Source: Granulosicoccus sp964390335 (GTDB taxonomy: Bacteria; Pseudomonadota; Gammaproteobacteria; Granulosicoccales; Granulosicoccaceae). Taken from it: DNA of 64,000 nucleotides. Below are positions 52,635 through 61,808 of this stretch, piece after piece. The translations under genes were made by a program, and so were the position numbers. The notes beneath the pieces are model-generated. The model had not been told where the DNA came from and did not search any database. It saw only the letters and a program-made list of their open reading frames with translations. Location: assembly GCA_964390335.1 (NCBI GenBank), contig CAYMHU010000010.1, forward strand, positions 44,424-108,423. The letters run 5' to 3'. Position 1 is the stretch's first letter. The number at the start of each line of letters is the position of its first letter.

Positions 52635-54170
52635 GTGTCTATCCTTTATCGCTTTGTGCTGTTGCTACTGCTAGCCGTTTTGCACACCCCGGTTTCCGCA
52701 GCGCCAAACTGTGCCGGTGATAGGTTGATAAGCGAAACGTTTAGTAACGGCGCTCAATGGGAAATGTGCTGGGAATCCAGAATCCGTGAGAACCTTGTGC
52801 TCAGCGATGTGTACTACACGCCCCCCCAAGGCGGGCCCAACCGTGTATTGGGCACAGCGCGTCTCAGCCAACTGCACGTGGCCTATGACGATAGCGATGT
52901 GACCTACAACGACATTACCCAATACGGACTTGGCGGCGGTTACCTTATTGAACTCAATGAATCCGATTGCCCGTATGGCGAATTACTGCAGGTACAAACC
53001 AGGCCGGCTATCTGCAAATGGCGTTCTCAAGGTGGCGACACCTACAGAACCGCCAGTCGCTCAGCCACTGCAGAAAGCCTGACGCTGTTTTCTGTGTCTC
53101 AGGTGGGCGCGTATGCGTATATCGTGACATGGAAGTTCTACTCAGATGGTGCAATCGAACCACAAATTGGAGCCACTGGTGCATTGCAACGTAACAGCAG
53201 TGCGTTGGAATTGCCATTTGGGCGATTGCTACAAGGCGATCCTGATACCTTATGGCTATCGCACACACATAATTACTACTGGCGTTTGGATTTTGATCTT
53301 GGTAACAATGAGTCGGACGATGTGGTTACCGAGTCCCGCACAACACTCACGGAAAGTGGACGGCGCGAAACTGAGACTGAGCGTTTTAATACCGAACAGT
53401 CGCGCATGATTAATCCCGACACCCCACTAGCATGGGACATTTGGGATAACCTTAGTGAAACATTACCTGGCCCTGGGGACACTGGTTATCGTATCGAGCC
53501 ATTGCGCTTTGGTCATCGATTAGTTCGTGCCGAAAACGAACCCTACACCGAATATGATTTCTTTGTAACCGTTGCTAAAGACTGCGAACGATTTGCAAGT
53601 CAGAACGCTCGATTTAACCCAGATTGCTTAAACCATGTTGCGCAGTTTGCCAATGATGAGTCGCTGGTTAATCAAGATCTTGTGGTATGGCACCGGGTCA
53701 GCTTCCACCATGTGCCACGCAGTGAAGATCAGCGGCATATGCATACGCACTGGGACGGGTTCGTAATTGAACCAATAAATGTCCATGACAGCACACCGGG
53801 AGTTAACATCGACGTTAACCGGGCTCCACAATTGAGTGCGCTAACCGACCGATCTGATGCGCTTGATACTGTCATAGATCTGCAAATACAAGCCAGCGAT
53901 GCTGACGGAGATCGCCTGAGTTATAGTGCGGTAAATTTGCCGCTTGGATTAAGTATCAGTAGCACTGGCAAAATAAGCGGAACCGTCAGCACCGCGGGCG
54001 TTTACGATGTAGAAATTAATGTCTCTGATGATATCGCAGAGGAACATACCCATTTTATCTGGCAGGTGGGAGTGACAGATAAGCGGCCAAAAACCAAGTT
54101 TGGATCGCTCGGATTTTATACGCTTTGTTTGTTATTCTTTGCCCTTGTGTGTCGGAAATACAAGCACTAA
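52635..54170 (+). CDS. Copper amine oxidase-like protein with altered topaquinone motif, Ig-like domain and C-terminal anchor
   Basis: A 511-residue exported protein. Residues 39-390 follow the CuAO catalytic domain: QWEMCWESRIRENLVLSDVY; NDITQYGLGGG (catalytic Asp93); VSQVGAYAYIVTWKFYSDG (Tyr160 at the topaquinone position); SHTHNYYWRLDFDLG (His210, His212); WHRVSFHHVPRSED (His359). Canonical CuAO has TxxNYD/E around the Tyr; here Asn and Asp are both Ala. Residues about 392-485 are an Ig/cadherin-like domain (NRAPQLSALTD ... GKISGTVSTAG), then a hydrophobic helix with a basic tail (LCLLFFALVCRKYKH). It may bind copper, but formation of topaquinone is doubtful. Start is a GTG after GGAGAATAA. 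Confidence 0.75.
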   Translation: MSILYRFVLLLLLAVLHTPVSAAPNCAGDRLISETFSNGAQWEMCWESRIRENLVLSDVYYTPPQGGPNRVLGTARLSQLHVAYDDSDVTYNDITQYGLGGGYLIELNESDCPYGELLQVQTRPAICKWRSQGGDTYRTASRSATAESLTLFSVSQVGAYAYIVTWKFYSDGAIEPQIGATGALQRNSSALELPFGRLLQGDPDTLWLSHTHNYYWRLDFDLGNNESDDVVTESRTTLTESGRRETETERFNTEQSRMINPDTPLAWDIWDNLSETLPGPGDTGYRIEPLRFGHRLVRAENEPYTEYDFFVTVAKDCERFASQNARFNPDCLNHVAQFANDESLVNQDLVVWHRVSFHHVPRSEDQRHMHTHWDGFVIEPINVHDSTPGVNIDVNRAPQLSALTDRSDALDTVIDLQIQASDADGDRLSYSAVNLPLGLSISSTGKISGTVSTAGVYDVEINVSDDIAEEHTHFIWQVGVTDKRPKTKFGSLGFYTLCLLFFALVCRKYKH

Positions 54171-54178
54171 CAGACACA

Positions 54179-54670
54179 TCAAACATAGTTGATTGACACA
54201 ACGAAGTAAGTTAACACAGCCCCGGCTACGTCTACGCTGATTTCATCATCTACTTGTTTTTTTAATAGTGCGCGCGCAACGGGCGAATCAATACTGATAT
54301 CGCCGGTGGCTGTGTTAATTTCATCTGCACCAACAAGGCGTACCGTTTTTATTTCACCCGCCTCGGTTTCAAGTTCAACGGTTGCACCGAAATAAATATG
54401 CTGATCGTCTGCGTGCCTATCAACAATTGTTAGATCGGGCAAGCGTTTCTGTAAATACCGGATTCGACGATCTAACTCACGCAGCTCTTTTTTGCGATAA
54501 ATGTATTCCGCGTTTTCTGAACGATCACCTTCGGCTGCAGCCGCTGACAAATGCGCTGTCACATCTGCCCGGCGCACCCAGATGTCTTTGAGCTCTTGTT
54601 GCAAGCGTTCAAATCCTGCACGTGTAATGTACGGAGATGAACGTGGCGCTGGTGGTCTGTATCTACCCAT
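54179..54670 (-). CDS. greB: Transcription elongation factor GreB
   Basis: GreB rescues backtracked RNA polymerase by transcript cleavage. The 163-residue protein has the coiled-coil tip acidic residues and the GreB signature GDRSENAEYIYRKKELRELD, followed by IRYLQKRLPDLTIVD and a C-terminal FKBP-like domain. GreB rather than GreA is supported by the N-terminal RYRPP and the RKKELRE segment. Confidence 0.92.
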   Translation of the reverse strand: MGRYRPPAPRSSPYITRAGFERLQQELKDIWVRRADVTAHLSAAAAEGDRSENAEYIYRKKELRELDRRIRYLQKRLPDLTIVDRHADDQHIYFGATVELETEAGEIKTVRLVGADEINTATGDISIDSPVARALLKKQVDDEISVDVAGAVLTYFVVSINYV

Positions 54671-54714
54671 TAATCTTGGTTTTAACTAGGCGGCTTGTTA
54701 GTTTATTAACGATA

Positions 54715-54729
54715 GTATAGCTACTATAC
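54715..54729. promoter_or_regulatory. Inverted repeat GTATAG-CTA-CTATAC upstream of greB
   Basis: Perfect 6-base arms with a 3-base centre, 44 bases upstream of the greB start codon (54670). It overlaps a likely promoter region. Function unknown. Confidence 0.4.
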
Positions 54730-54773
54730 CGCTCACGGAGAACGCCCCCTATCCAAGCAGGAATCAGCCCCCA

Positions 54774-55190
54774 CTAAGCAGCAGGCGTTCGACGAACAAG
54801 TTGAAGTAAATGCCAGAACACAAGAGCCGGCCATGCGTACAGAGCGCTAACAACAGTCGCGATGCCCGACAATAAGACCCAGTCACCAATATCTGAAAAG
54901 AGCGGACCGCTTCTAGTGTCCGACAGAAAATCTAGCATTAATTGGTCAGTAAACACGAACAAGCCAAACACAAACGGAGAAAGCAATATCGCATAAGAAT
55001 ATTTTGCACTAGCTCTAATAATCGACCATGCGAAAGCGGCAAGCGCAAATAGAATATAGGGAAGTCCGGTAACATAAAACAGCAAACTAGAATAACTCAA
55101 AACTGCAATGTGTTCTGAGCCGGGAATAACCTTCGATAGCAACGCAAAGAATAAGGGCAATACTAACAATAATCGAAAATACAGCGCCAT
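54774..55190 (-). CDS. Hypothetical membrane protein (four predicted helices)
   Basis: A 138-residue hydrophobic protein with helices around residues 5-20, 30-60, 68-85 and 105-128. No recognised family. It has a normal codon composition and stands alone between greB and the DUF4159 gene. Confidence 0.6.
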   Translation of the reverse strand: MALYFRLLLVLPLFFALLSKVIPGSEHIAVLSYSSLLFYVTGLPYILFALAAFAWSIIRASAKYSYAILLSPFVFGLFVFTDQLMLDFLSDTRSGPLFSDIGDWVLLSGIATVVSALYAWPALVFWHLLQLVRRTPAA

Positions 55191-55480
55191 GATACGAAAG
55201 AATCTGACTGTTAGTGCTTTACGGCAATATTAAAGGGGCAAGTGAATGGCTTAATGAGCAGGATATAAGTAAACATGAATACGTTCCCTCTAATCATGTT
55301 TATAAGTTTCGATCTGACTGATTTGCAGAACGACTGGAGTAAGTTTACAACATACTAACCGAGCAAACCAAACATTTAAGATGCGCTTAGGCAAATAGGC
55401 GTAAGCAGGTCACACAATAAACGCAAATTACAATACTAAAGTATAGTAATTGGGTTACTCTTCCAAGCCATACATACCAG
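55191..55480. other. Intergenic region with a long inverted repeat
   Basis: No gene is visible. The 9-base arms TAAACATGA (55270-55278) and TCATGTTTA (55294-55302) can form a hairpin with a 15-base loop. A T run is absent. Confidence 0.4.
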
Positions 55481-56302
55481 CTAATGAGTCATTGCATAGA
55501 TCACGTAATTAATACCCATGCGATAAGCCAGCGAAGTCATGGCCGCAGGATAACCGGGATCGTTTGCATGCTCCCACGCATCGCCCACATCCATATTAAA
55601 ATTAATGGCAACCATTAAGCGACCTTGCTCATCATAAATACCCTTCCACTGCGATGGCGAGTGCGGCATTCTAACGATGGCCTCATTGTTACTATCAAAA
55701 CCGAATACATGTCGCCTACCCGGTATTTGTACTGTTTGCTGCATGGCAAAGTGAATTTGCATCAAGCTGGATTCAAGCGGCACATCATCGATAGTGTAGC
55801 CAGGTAATACCCGCTGCATCACATTGGCAAAACGGTTCCATTGCTCTGGACCATGAAAGTCATCCACAATTAAAAATCCACCACGCTGTAAGTATTCAGA
55901 GAGCGTTGTCACCTCACGTTCTGATAAAGACCATCGACCCACCTGCTGTACCCACAACCATGGATAGTCAAACACAGAATTATCTAATAGCGAAATGTGT
56001 GCACTGTCTTCCGCTACATCAATGGATGTATAGCGCCGTATCCCACCAATAAAATGATGCTCGGCTTCGGGCCAATCGATTCGCCACCATTCCCTACCGG
56101 GCCCCCAATCACCCGAGATTGCTGGCTTATAGATAAGTCGTCCCAGATGCAGTTCGTTTGATGGGCCTTGCGCACTCGGTGGGTTAGCAACTTGCGCAAA
56201 AACAGGCTTGTTTGCTATGGCACATGCACATATCAACAGGCTGATGGCTAAGCCGAGTTGTTGTGTGTAATGGGAAATTACCGGAACCATAGTCCCGATC
56301 AT
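55481..56302 (-). CDS. DUF4159 domain protein
   Basis: A 273-residue exported protein: a signal peptide (hydrophobic 17-35, cut near VFAQ) then the DUF4159 domain (LGRLIYKPAISGDWGPGREW; YLQRGGFLIVDDFHGPEQW; MTSLAYRMGINYVIYAMTH at the end). DUF4159 proteins have a glutamine-amidotransferase-like core. The function is unknown. It starts 3 bases after the ABC ATPase gene stop, so it appears to be the last gene of that peptide-transport operon. An ATG at 56290 is an alternative start. Confidence 0.8.
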   Translation of the reverse strand: MIGTMVPVISHYTQQLGLAISLLICACAIANKPVFAQVANPPSAQGPSNELHLGRLIYKPAISGDWGPGREWWRIDWPEAEHHFIGGIRRYTSIDVAEDSAHISLLDNSVFDYPWLWVQQVGRWSLSEREVTTLSEYLQRGGFLIVDDFHGPEQWNRFANVMQRVLPGYTIDDVPLESSLMQIHFAMQQTVQIPGRRHVFGFDSNNEAIVRMPHSPSQWKGIYDEQGRLMVAINFNMDVGDAWEHANDPGYPAAMTSLAYRMGINYVIYAMTH

Positions 56303-56305
56303 ACC

Positions 56306-58036
56306 TTATCGACGAATGACGTCCATACGCGGCATCAATTCGAGTAGATGCTTCGAGTATTCATGCTGGGGATTTGAAAACAAAGCCTCTGTTTCGGCAA
56401 TTTCACAAATAGCACCGTGGCGCATCACAGCCACTCGATTGCACATCTGTCGAATGACCGGTAAATCGTGCGATATAAACAGTAACGTTAATCCGAGTTC
56501 GTCTTGCAGGTCTTTTAGCAAGTTTAGAATTTGCGCTTGAATCGATACATCCAGTGCAGAGGTAGGCTCGTCGCAAATTAATATGCGCGGTCTGGATGCC
56601 AATGCGCGTGCAATTGAAATACGTTGACGTTGTCCGCCAGAGAATTCATGTGGATAGCGAAGCGCAGCTGATGCGCCCAATCCAACATGGTCTAATAAAT
56701 CATGCACCAGCTGTCGGGTGTGTTGTTCGTTATCGGATGTTTTGTAAAAACGAATCGGTTCAGCCACAATATCCAATACACGCAGGCGCGCATTTAAGCT
56801 GCTGTATGGGTCCTGAAAGATCATTTGTAGATTCAGGCGTGCAGCTTTAACTAAGGGATCTTTCTGGTTGCCTAACACGCTCTGGCCACACACTTCAATA
56901 GAGCCTTTGTCCGGCTTGTGTAAGCCAGCTATTAAGCGGGCCACGGTTGATTTACCAGACCCGGACTCGCCCACCAAGCCAAACGCCTCACCTTGTGCAA
57001 TTGTAAAGCTCACGTTATCTACCGCCTGCAACATACGACGATTACGTTTTAGTAGCGCACCTTGTAATTTAAACGCCAAACTTAAATCAGTGACTTGAAT
57101 TGCGGGTGCACCCTGATCACTGGCTGATGCTTGTTGCTGCGCTGCACTCTGCTGTCCAAGCCAATGTGTGTTGATATCAATGCGCTGCATCTTATTGTTA
57201 TCATCAATGCCGCCGCCTTCAATATAGTCAACACTGGCAAAGCGCTTCAACGTTTTATCCGCTCGTGGAACCGCCGCGATCAAACTTTTGGTGTACTCAT
57301 GTTGTGGGTCTTCAATAATCTGTTGCACCGTGCCGGTTTCAACAACGTTTCCTCGAAACATGACTGCCACTCTATCGGCAATATTGGCAATAACCCCGAT
57401 ATCGTGGGTCACAATGATGACCCCAAGGTTCCGTGACTTACATAAGCCACGGATTAAGTCCAGAATTTGCGCTTGCACGGACACATCCAATGCGGTTGTT
57501 GGTTCATCGGCAATAATTAAGTCAGGGTCCCCGGCCAAGGCCAGAGCAATGACCACCCGTTGGCGCATACCGCCTGAAAACTCGTGCGGATAAGAACGCA
57601 TCCGGGCTTTGGCTTCGGTAATACCCACTGCTTCCAATAACTCCAGTGCATCCTGCTCTGCTTGTTTTTGCCCTACCTGACGTGTTTTACGAATGGTCTC
57701 GGTAAGCTGCTCTCCAATACGCAATAGTGGATTTAATGAAGTTTGCGGGTCCTGGAAAATCATCCCGATGCGATCACCACGGATATGCCGCATTTGATCT
57801 TCATCTTTACCGACTAATTCTTCGTTGTTAAACCGAATACTGCCAGCACTGACTTGGCCGGGAGGCTCAAGTAAATTAACAATGGCATTGCCAATGGTTG
57901 ACTTACCTGCGCCCGATTCACCCACCAACCCCAGTACTTCACCTGCGGCAACTTGCAAGCTTACGTCGCTGGCAGCGTTTATAGTGCCCCTGCGTGTCAG
58001 GAAATCTACGTTTAGATTGTCTATTTCTAGGAGCAC
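56306..58036 (-). CDS. Peptide ABC transporter ATPase with two fused nucleotide-binding domains
   Basis: A 576-residue protein with two complete ABC ATPase domains in tandem. Walker A: GLVGESGAGKSTIGNAI and GLVGESGSGKSTVARLI. Signatures: EFSGGMRQRV and EFSGGQRQRI. Walker B: LIIADEPTTALDV and ILICDEPTSALDV. Each has the DppD/OppF-type C-terminal extension for oligopeptides. Separate DppD and DppF genes are more usual; the fused form is like YejF. It powers the two permeases encoded immediately upstream. The start is a GTG at 58036. Confidence 0.93.
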   Translation of the reverse strand: MLLEIDNLNVDFLTRRGTINAASDVSLQVAAGEVLGLVGESGAGKSTIGNAIVNLLEPPGQVSAGSIRFNNEELVGKDEDQMRHIRGDRIGMIFQDPQTSLNPLLRIGEQLTETIRKTRQVGQKQAEQDALELLEAVGITEAKARMRSYPHEFSGGMRQRVVIALALAGDPDLIIADEPTTALDVSVQAQILDLIRGLCKSRNLGVIIVTHDIGVIANIADRVAVMFRGNVVETGTVQQIIEDPQHEYTKSLIAAVPRADKTLKRFASVDYIEGGGIDDNNKMQRIDINTHWLGQQSAAQQQASASDQGAPAIQVTDLSLAFKLQGALLKRNRRMLQAVDNVSFTIAQGEAFGLVGESGSGKSTVARLIAGLHKPDKGSIEVCGQSVLGNQKDPLVKAARLNLQMIFQDPYSSLNARLRVLDIVAEPIRFYKTSDNEQHTRQLVHDLLDHVGLGASAALRYPHEFSGGQRQRISIARALASRPRILICDEPTSALDVSIQAQILNLLKDLQDELGLTLLFISHDLPVIRQMCNRVAVMRHGAICEIAETEALFSNPQHEYSKHLLELMPRMDVIRR

Positions 58037-58042
58037 GTGAAT

Positions 58043-58981
58043 CTACCGAAGCTTAGGGTTAAGTGCATCGCGCATCCAATCGCCCAGCAGGTTAACGGCA
58101 AACACTAATACAACCAACGCGATGGCTGGAAACAAGGTTATCCACCAGAGCCCTGAAAACAGATACTCATTGCCGACTCTGATTAACGTACCCAAACTCG
58201 GTGTTGTTGGTGGAATACCCTGTCCCAGAAAAGACAAAGTGGCTTCAGCAATAATGGCTAACGCTAATCCAATGGTAGCAATGACCAAAACCGGTCTTAA
58301 TGTATTGGGTAACACATGACGCAATATGATTAATCGTTGCGGCAGCCCGATCACCTTTGCTGCTTGCACGTATTCCTTTTGGGATTCAACTAAAGTGGCA
58401 CTGCGGGCCACGCGTGCGAACTGCGGCCAATCTGTTAGACCTATTGCAATAATAACCACGTAAATTGCAAAATCTTCGCGCATCTCAAGTGGCAAAATTG
58501 CGCGCCCGATACCGTTGATGAGTATGGCTAATAAAATACCGGGAATAGTCAGTTGGATGTCGGCTATTCGCATAATAATGGAATCGGTTAATCCCCCGAA
58601 GTAGCCGGACAACACACCCAAGGTGACACCCAACACCATTCCTAAGCCAACTGCGGCTATCCCAACAAGAATAGATAGCCTGCCGCCATACAAAATGGTA
58701 GACAGCATATCTCTGCCTTGGTTATCTGTACCAAGTAAATACTGCTGCTGACCACCATCTACCCATGCTGGTGGCAACTTACCGTCCCACAAGGAGATTT
58801 GTGCAGGATCGAACGGATTAAACGGTGCGATCAATGGTGCAAACAAAGTCGCTATAACACAAAACAGTGTAATAAAAGCGGCAATCATTGCAGTGGGCGA
58901 ATGGAAAAACGACCACGCAATATCATTATCAATAAGTCGTTTAAAAAATCCTTTACCCGATTGTGTTGACGATGTACTCAT
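58043..58981 (-). CDS. Peptide ABC transporter permease (DppC type)
   Basis: A 312-residue membrane protein with the long N-terminal OppC_N-type segment and the EAA loop in LPNTLRPVLVIATIG ... EATLSFLGQGIPPTTPSLG. It pairs with the DppB-type permease encoded 2 bases upstream. Substrate specificity is set by the solute-binding protein. Confidence 0.92.
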   Translation of the reverse strand: MSTSSTQSGKGFFKRLIDNDIAWSFFHSPTAMIAAFITLFCVIATLFAPLIAPFNPFDPAQISLWDGKLPPAWVDGGQQQYLLGTDNQGRDMLSTILYGGRLSILVGIAAVGLGMVLGVTLGVLSGYFGGLTDSIIMRIADIQLTIPGILLAILINGIGRAILPLEMREDFAIYVVIIAIGLTDWPQFARVARSATLVESQKEYVQAAKVIGLPQRLIILRHVLPNTLRPVLVIATIGLALAIIAEATLSFLGQGIPPTTPSLGTLIRVGNEYLFSGLWWITLFPAIALVVLVFAVNLLGDWMRDALNPKLR

Positions 58982-58983
58982 GC

Positions 58984-59955
58984 TCAGCGCCCTGCAATTC
59001 GAATGCGTGGATCAATAAACACGTACAACAGGTCGACGACTAAATTCACAATAACAAAAACCAATGCCACGAAACACAAATAAGCCGCCATGATTGGTAC
59101 GTCAACAAATTCCACGGCTTGTATGAACATTAAGCCAGTGCCCGGCCACTGGAATACCGTTTCAGTGATCACTGAAAAGGCAATCAGACCACCAATATTT
59201 AAACCAATGATAGTGATAACCGGCACCAGTGTATTGCGTAACGCATGCACAAAATTAATGGAACGTTCAGACAATCCGCGTGCCCGCGCAAACTTGATGT
59301 AATCGGTTTGCATAACTTCCAACATTTCAGAGCGCACCAGTCGCAATATCATGGTTAACTGAAACAAGCTGAGCGTAATCGCTGGCAATATAAGTGAACG
59401 CCAGCCATCCACCGTTAAAAAACTCGTTGTCCACCAACCTAAATCAACCACACCTGCGCGCCCTGAAGAAGGTAACCAGCGCAAAGTGACTGCAAATAGG
59501 TAAATAAGCGCGATACCAATAATAAAGGTTGGTAAAGAGACCCCAACGAGTGAGGTTGATAATATGAACTTCGACAACCAGCCGTTTCGACGAATGCCTG
59601 TGTAGATCCCCGCGGCTATACCAAGCACGAGCGCTATAACTGCGGATACAAACACCAACTCCAAGGTTGCTGGCAGACGCTCTTTTATGAGCTGATCCAC
59701 TGGTCGCTTTATGCGATAACTCAAACCAAAATCGCCACGAATGGCATTACCAACAAAGCGAAAGTACTGCGTTGTTATCGCATCATCCAATCCAAGGTTC
59801 TGTCGAATTTTAGCTCGATCTTCAAGTGTGGCTTCCTGACCCACCATATTACTGACTGGATCGCCCACAAAATTAAACAGTGAAAACGAGATCAGTGATA
59901 CTGCAGCCATGACCAGCACTGATTGGCCTAGGCGTCGCAGAATATACGCAAGCAT
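58984..59955 (-). CDS. Peptide ABC transporter permease (DppB type)
   Basis: A 323-residue membrane permease starting YILRRLGQSVLVMAAVSL, typical of DppB/OppB, with the conserved EAA region ARGLSERSINFVHALRNTLV and the C-terminal GLMFIQAVEFVDVPIMAAY. It follows the solute-binding protein gene by 77 bases. Confidence 0.92.
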   Translation of the reverse strand: MLAYILRRLGQSVLVMAAVSLISFSLFNFVGDPVSNMVGQEATLEDRAKIRQNLGLDDAITTQYFRFVGNAIRGDFGLSYRIKRPVDQLIKERLPATLELVFVSAVIALVLGIAAGIYTGIRRNGWLSKFILSTSLVGVSLPTFIIGIALIYLFAVTLRWLPSSGRAGVVDLGWWTTSFLTVDGWRSLILPAITLSLFQLTMILRLVRSEMLEVMQTDYIKFARARGLSERSINFVHALRNTLVPVITIIGLNIGGLIAFSVITETVFQWPGTGLMFIQAVEFVDVPIMAAYLCFVALVFVIVNLVVDLLYVFIDPRIRIAGR

Positions 59956-60032
59956 GGTGACTTAGAGAGAACTTTGAAGTATTCGGATGGCCAAGGGCGA
60001 CAAGAAATGCCTTGCCGCCCTTGCAGTCTTGC

Positions 60033-61598
60033 TTATTGCATTTCGATAAATCGAGGACGCAGAGCGTTGTCAGAGCCGATAGGCGCATTGACCTTGTCGC
60101 TCATTGCCCAGGCAATAACCTGATGGTGGATCGGAATGTACGGCATATCTGCACGGACCTGAGCCCACGCTTCATCGATAAGCTTGGTGCGCGCTTCTAC
60201 GTCCGTTTCGGATGCTATCAACTTGGTAATTTCATTCACGCGAGCATTGTTGTAGTTAACCGCGTTCCACGAACCGCCATCTTCCAGTAGGTATGAAAAT
60301 ACGTAGTGGCTATCAAGGGTTGGTACACCCCAACCCAGCATGTAGAAATCAGACGTACGATTCTGGATTTTTGGAAAGTGCTGCGCTTTTGGAATAGCAT
60401 CCAAATTCACTTTAACGCCAATCCGGGCCAACATAGCAACAGCCGCCTGACAGATTTTTTCATCGTTGTTGTAGCGATTGTTTGGGCAATCCAACTGCAC
60501 ACTAAAACCATCTGCGTAGCCTGCGTCGGCCATAAGTTGCTTTGCTTTGTCAACGTCTAGTGGAATCTCGGCGTCTTGCTCCGGAGTATTCCCTAACACA
60601 CCCGGTGAAGTAATCATACCTGCTGGAAAACTCAAGCCTTCCATAACAACACGCTGAATCGCCTTGCGATCCATTGCCAGGTTCATTGCTTCGCGAACGC
60701 GAATATCGGCAAACGGGTTTTTACCTTTGACATCAGAGGTACGTAGTTCTGCCGCGCCTTGGTCCATGCCAAAAAAGATAGTCCGTACTTGAGGAACAGT
60801 AACCGTTTTTAATCCGTCTGCACCTTCAATGCGTTTTAAATCTTGTAAAGGTGGATCAAGCAGGAAGTCTACTTCGTTAGACAACAACGACGCTACGCGA
60901 GTAGCCGCATTACCGATTGGACGATACTCCATTTTATCAATGTTGCCGGGGAACTGACCTTTGCCCCACCAATCCGGATTCGCTTCTAGAACCGTGAGCT
61001 CATCGGGAGCGCGAGAAACCAATTTAAACGGGCCAGTGCCGTTAGTGTTTCGGATTGCGAACGTTTCTTCGTTGTTTGCAAAATCTTGTGGGTTAACAAC
61101 ATTATTGTCGGTTGCCCAGCCCTTGTCCATAATAAAAAAGGACGTTAGCTGATTTGGCAGAATTGGATTAACGCCGTCGGTCACTAATTCCACTGTGTGG
61201 TCGTCTATTATTTTTACTTCTAAAACCGATTTAACTTGCTCTTTGAAATCGGACGCTTCATGTTTTGCACGCTCAAAACTGAACGCAACATCTTCGGCAG
61301 TGAAATCTTCGCCACCATGGAACTTCACACCTTTACGTAAGTTCATGGTCCATACGTCACCATCAGCAGACCATGATTCGGCCAGCTCAGGCACTAAATT
61401 CATATCTGGGTCGCGGGTCACTAACGATTCGTACATCATGCCGTTCATGGCAACGGTTGGTGCTTCATTCTGCGAATGTGGATCAAGCGTGAGCGCATCA
61501 CCCTGACTGGTCCAGCGTAGAACATTTTCAGACAACGCCTGGCCTGAAAATAACGCTGCCGAAATAGCAGCAGCCAATACTATTTTGTTATTCTGCAT
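60033..61598 (-). CDS. Peptide ABC transporter substrate-binding protein (SBP family 5)
   Basis: A periplasmic binding protein of 521 residues of the DppA/OppA/NikA group. It has a signal peptide (MQNNKIVLAAAISAALFSGQ) and the conserved N-terminal LTLDPHSQNEAPT and WTMNLRKGVKFHGGEDFTAEDV motif. I chose the ATG at 61598, with AGAGGAA seven bases upstream, over an ATG 18 bases earlier. It is the first gene of the transporter operon and diverges from an M20 peptidase gene. Confidence 0.93.
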   Translation of the reverse strand: MQNNKIVLAAAISAALFSGQALSENVLRWTSQGDALTLDPHSQNEAPTVAMNGMMYESLVTRDPDMNLVPELAESWSADGDVWTMNLRKGVKFHGGEDFTAEDVAFSFERAKHEASDFKEQVKSVLEVKIIDDHTVELVTDGVNPILPNQLTSFFIMDKGWATDNNVVNPQDFANNEETFAIRNTNGTGPFKLVSRAPDELTVLEANPDWWGKGQFPGNIDKMEYRPIGNAATRVASLLSNEVDFLLDPPLQDLKRIEGADGLKTVTVPQVRTIFFGMDQGAAELRTSDVKGKNPFADIRVREAMNLAMDRKAIQRVVMEGLSFPAGMITSPGVLGNTPEQDAEIPLDVDKAKQLMADAGYADGFSVQLDCPNNRYNNDEKICQAAVAMLARIGVKVNLDAIPKAQHFPKIQNRTSDFYMLGWGVPTLDSHYVFSYLLEDGGSWNAVNYNNARVNEITKLIASETDVEARTKLIDEAWAQVRADMPYIPIHHQVIAWAMSDKVNAPIGSDNALRPRFIEMQ

Positions 61599-61808
61599 AA
61601 TAGATTCCTCTTGCATTCAGTAGCTACACAATATTGCATATTCATACGGATTACAAACGAAATTGGGCACTTCAAGTGCGTTTCGTGAGGGCAATAGCCA
61701 CAAATAGCCACTCTCACCAAGGCAACTCAACTGATCAGCAAAGTCTGTGCGTCAGATAAGTGCATATAATATTGCGTTTGATGCAATAACGTGCTTTGGA
61801 GCAATGAT

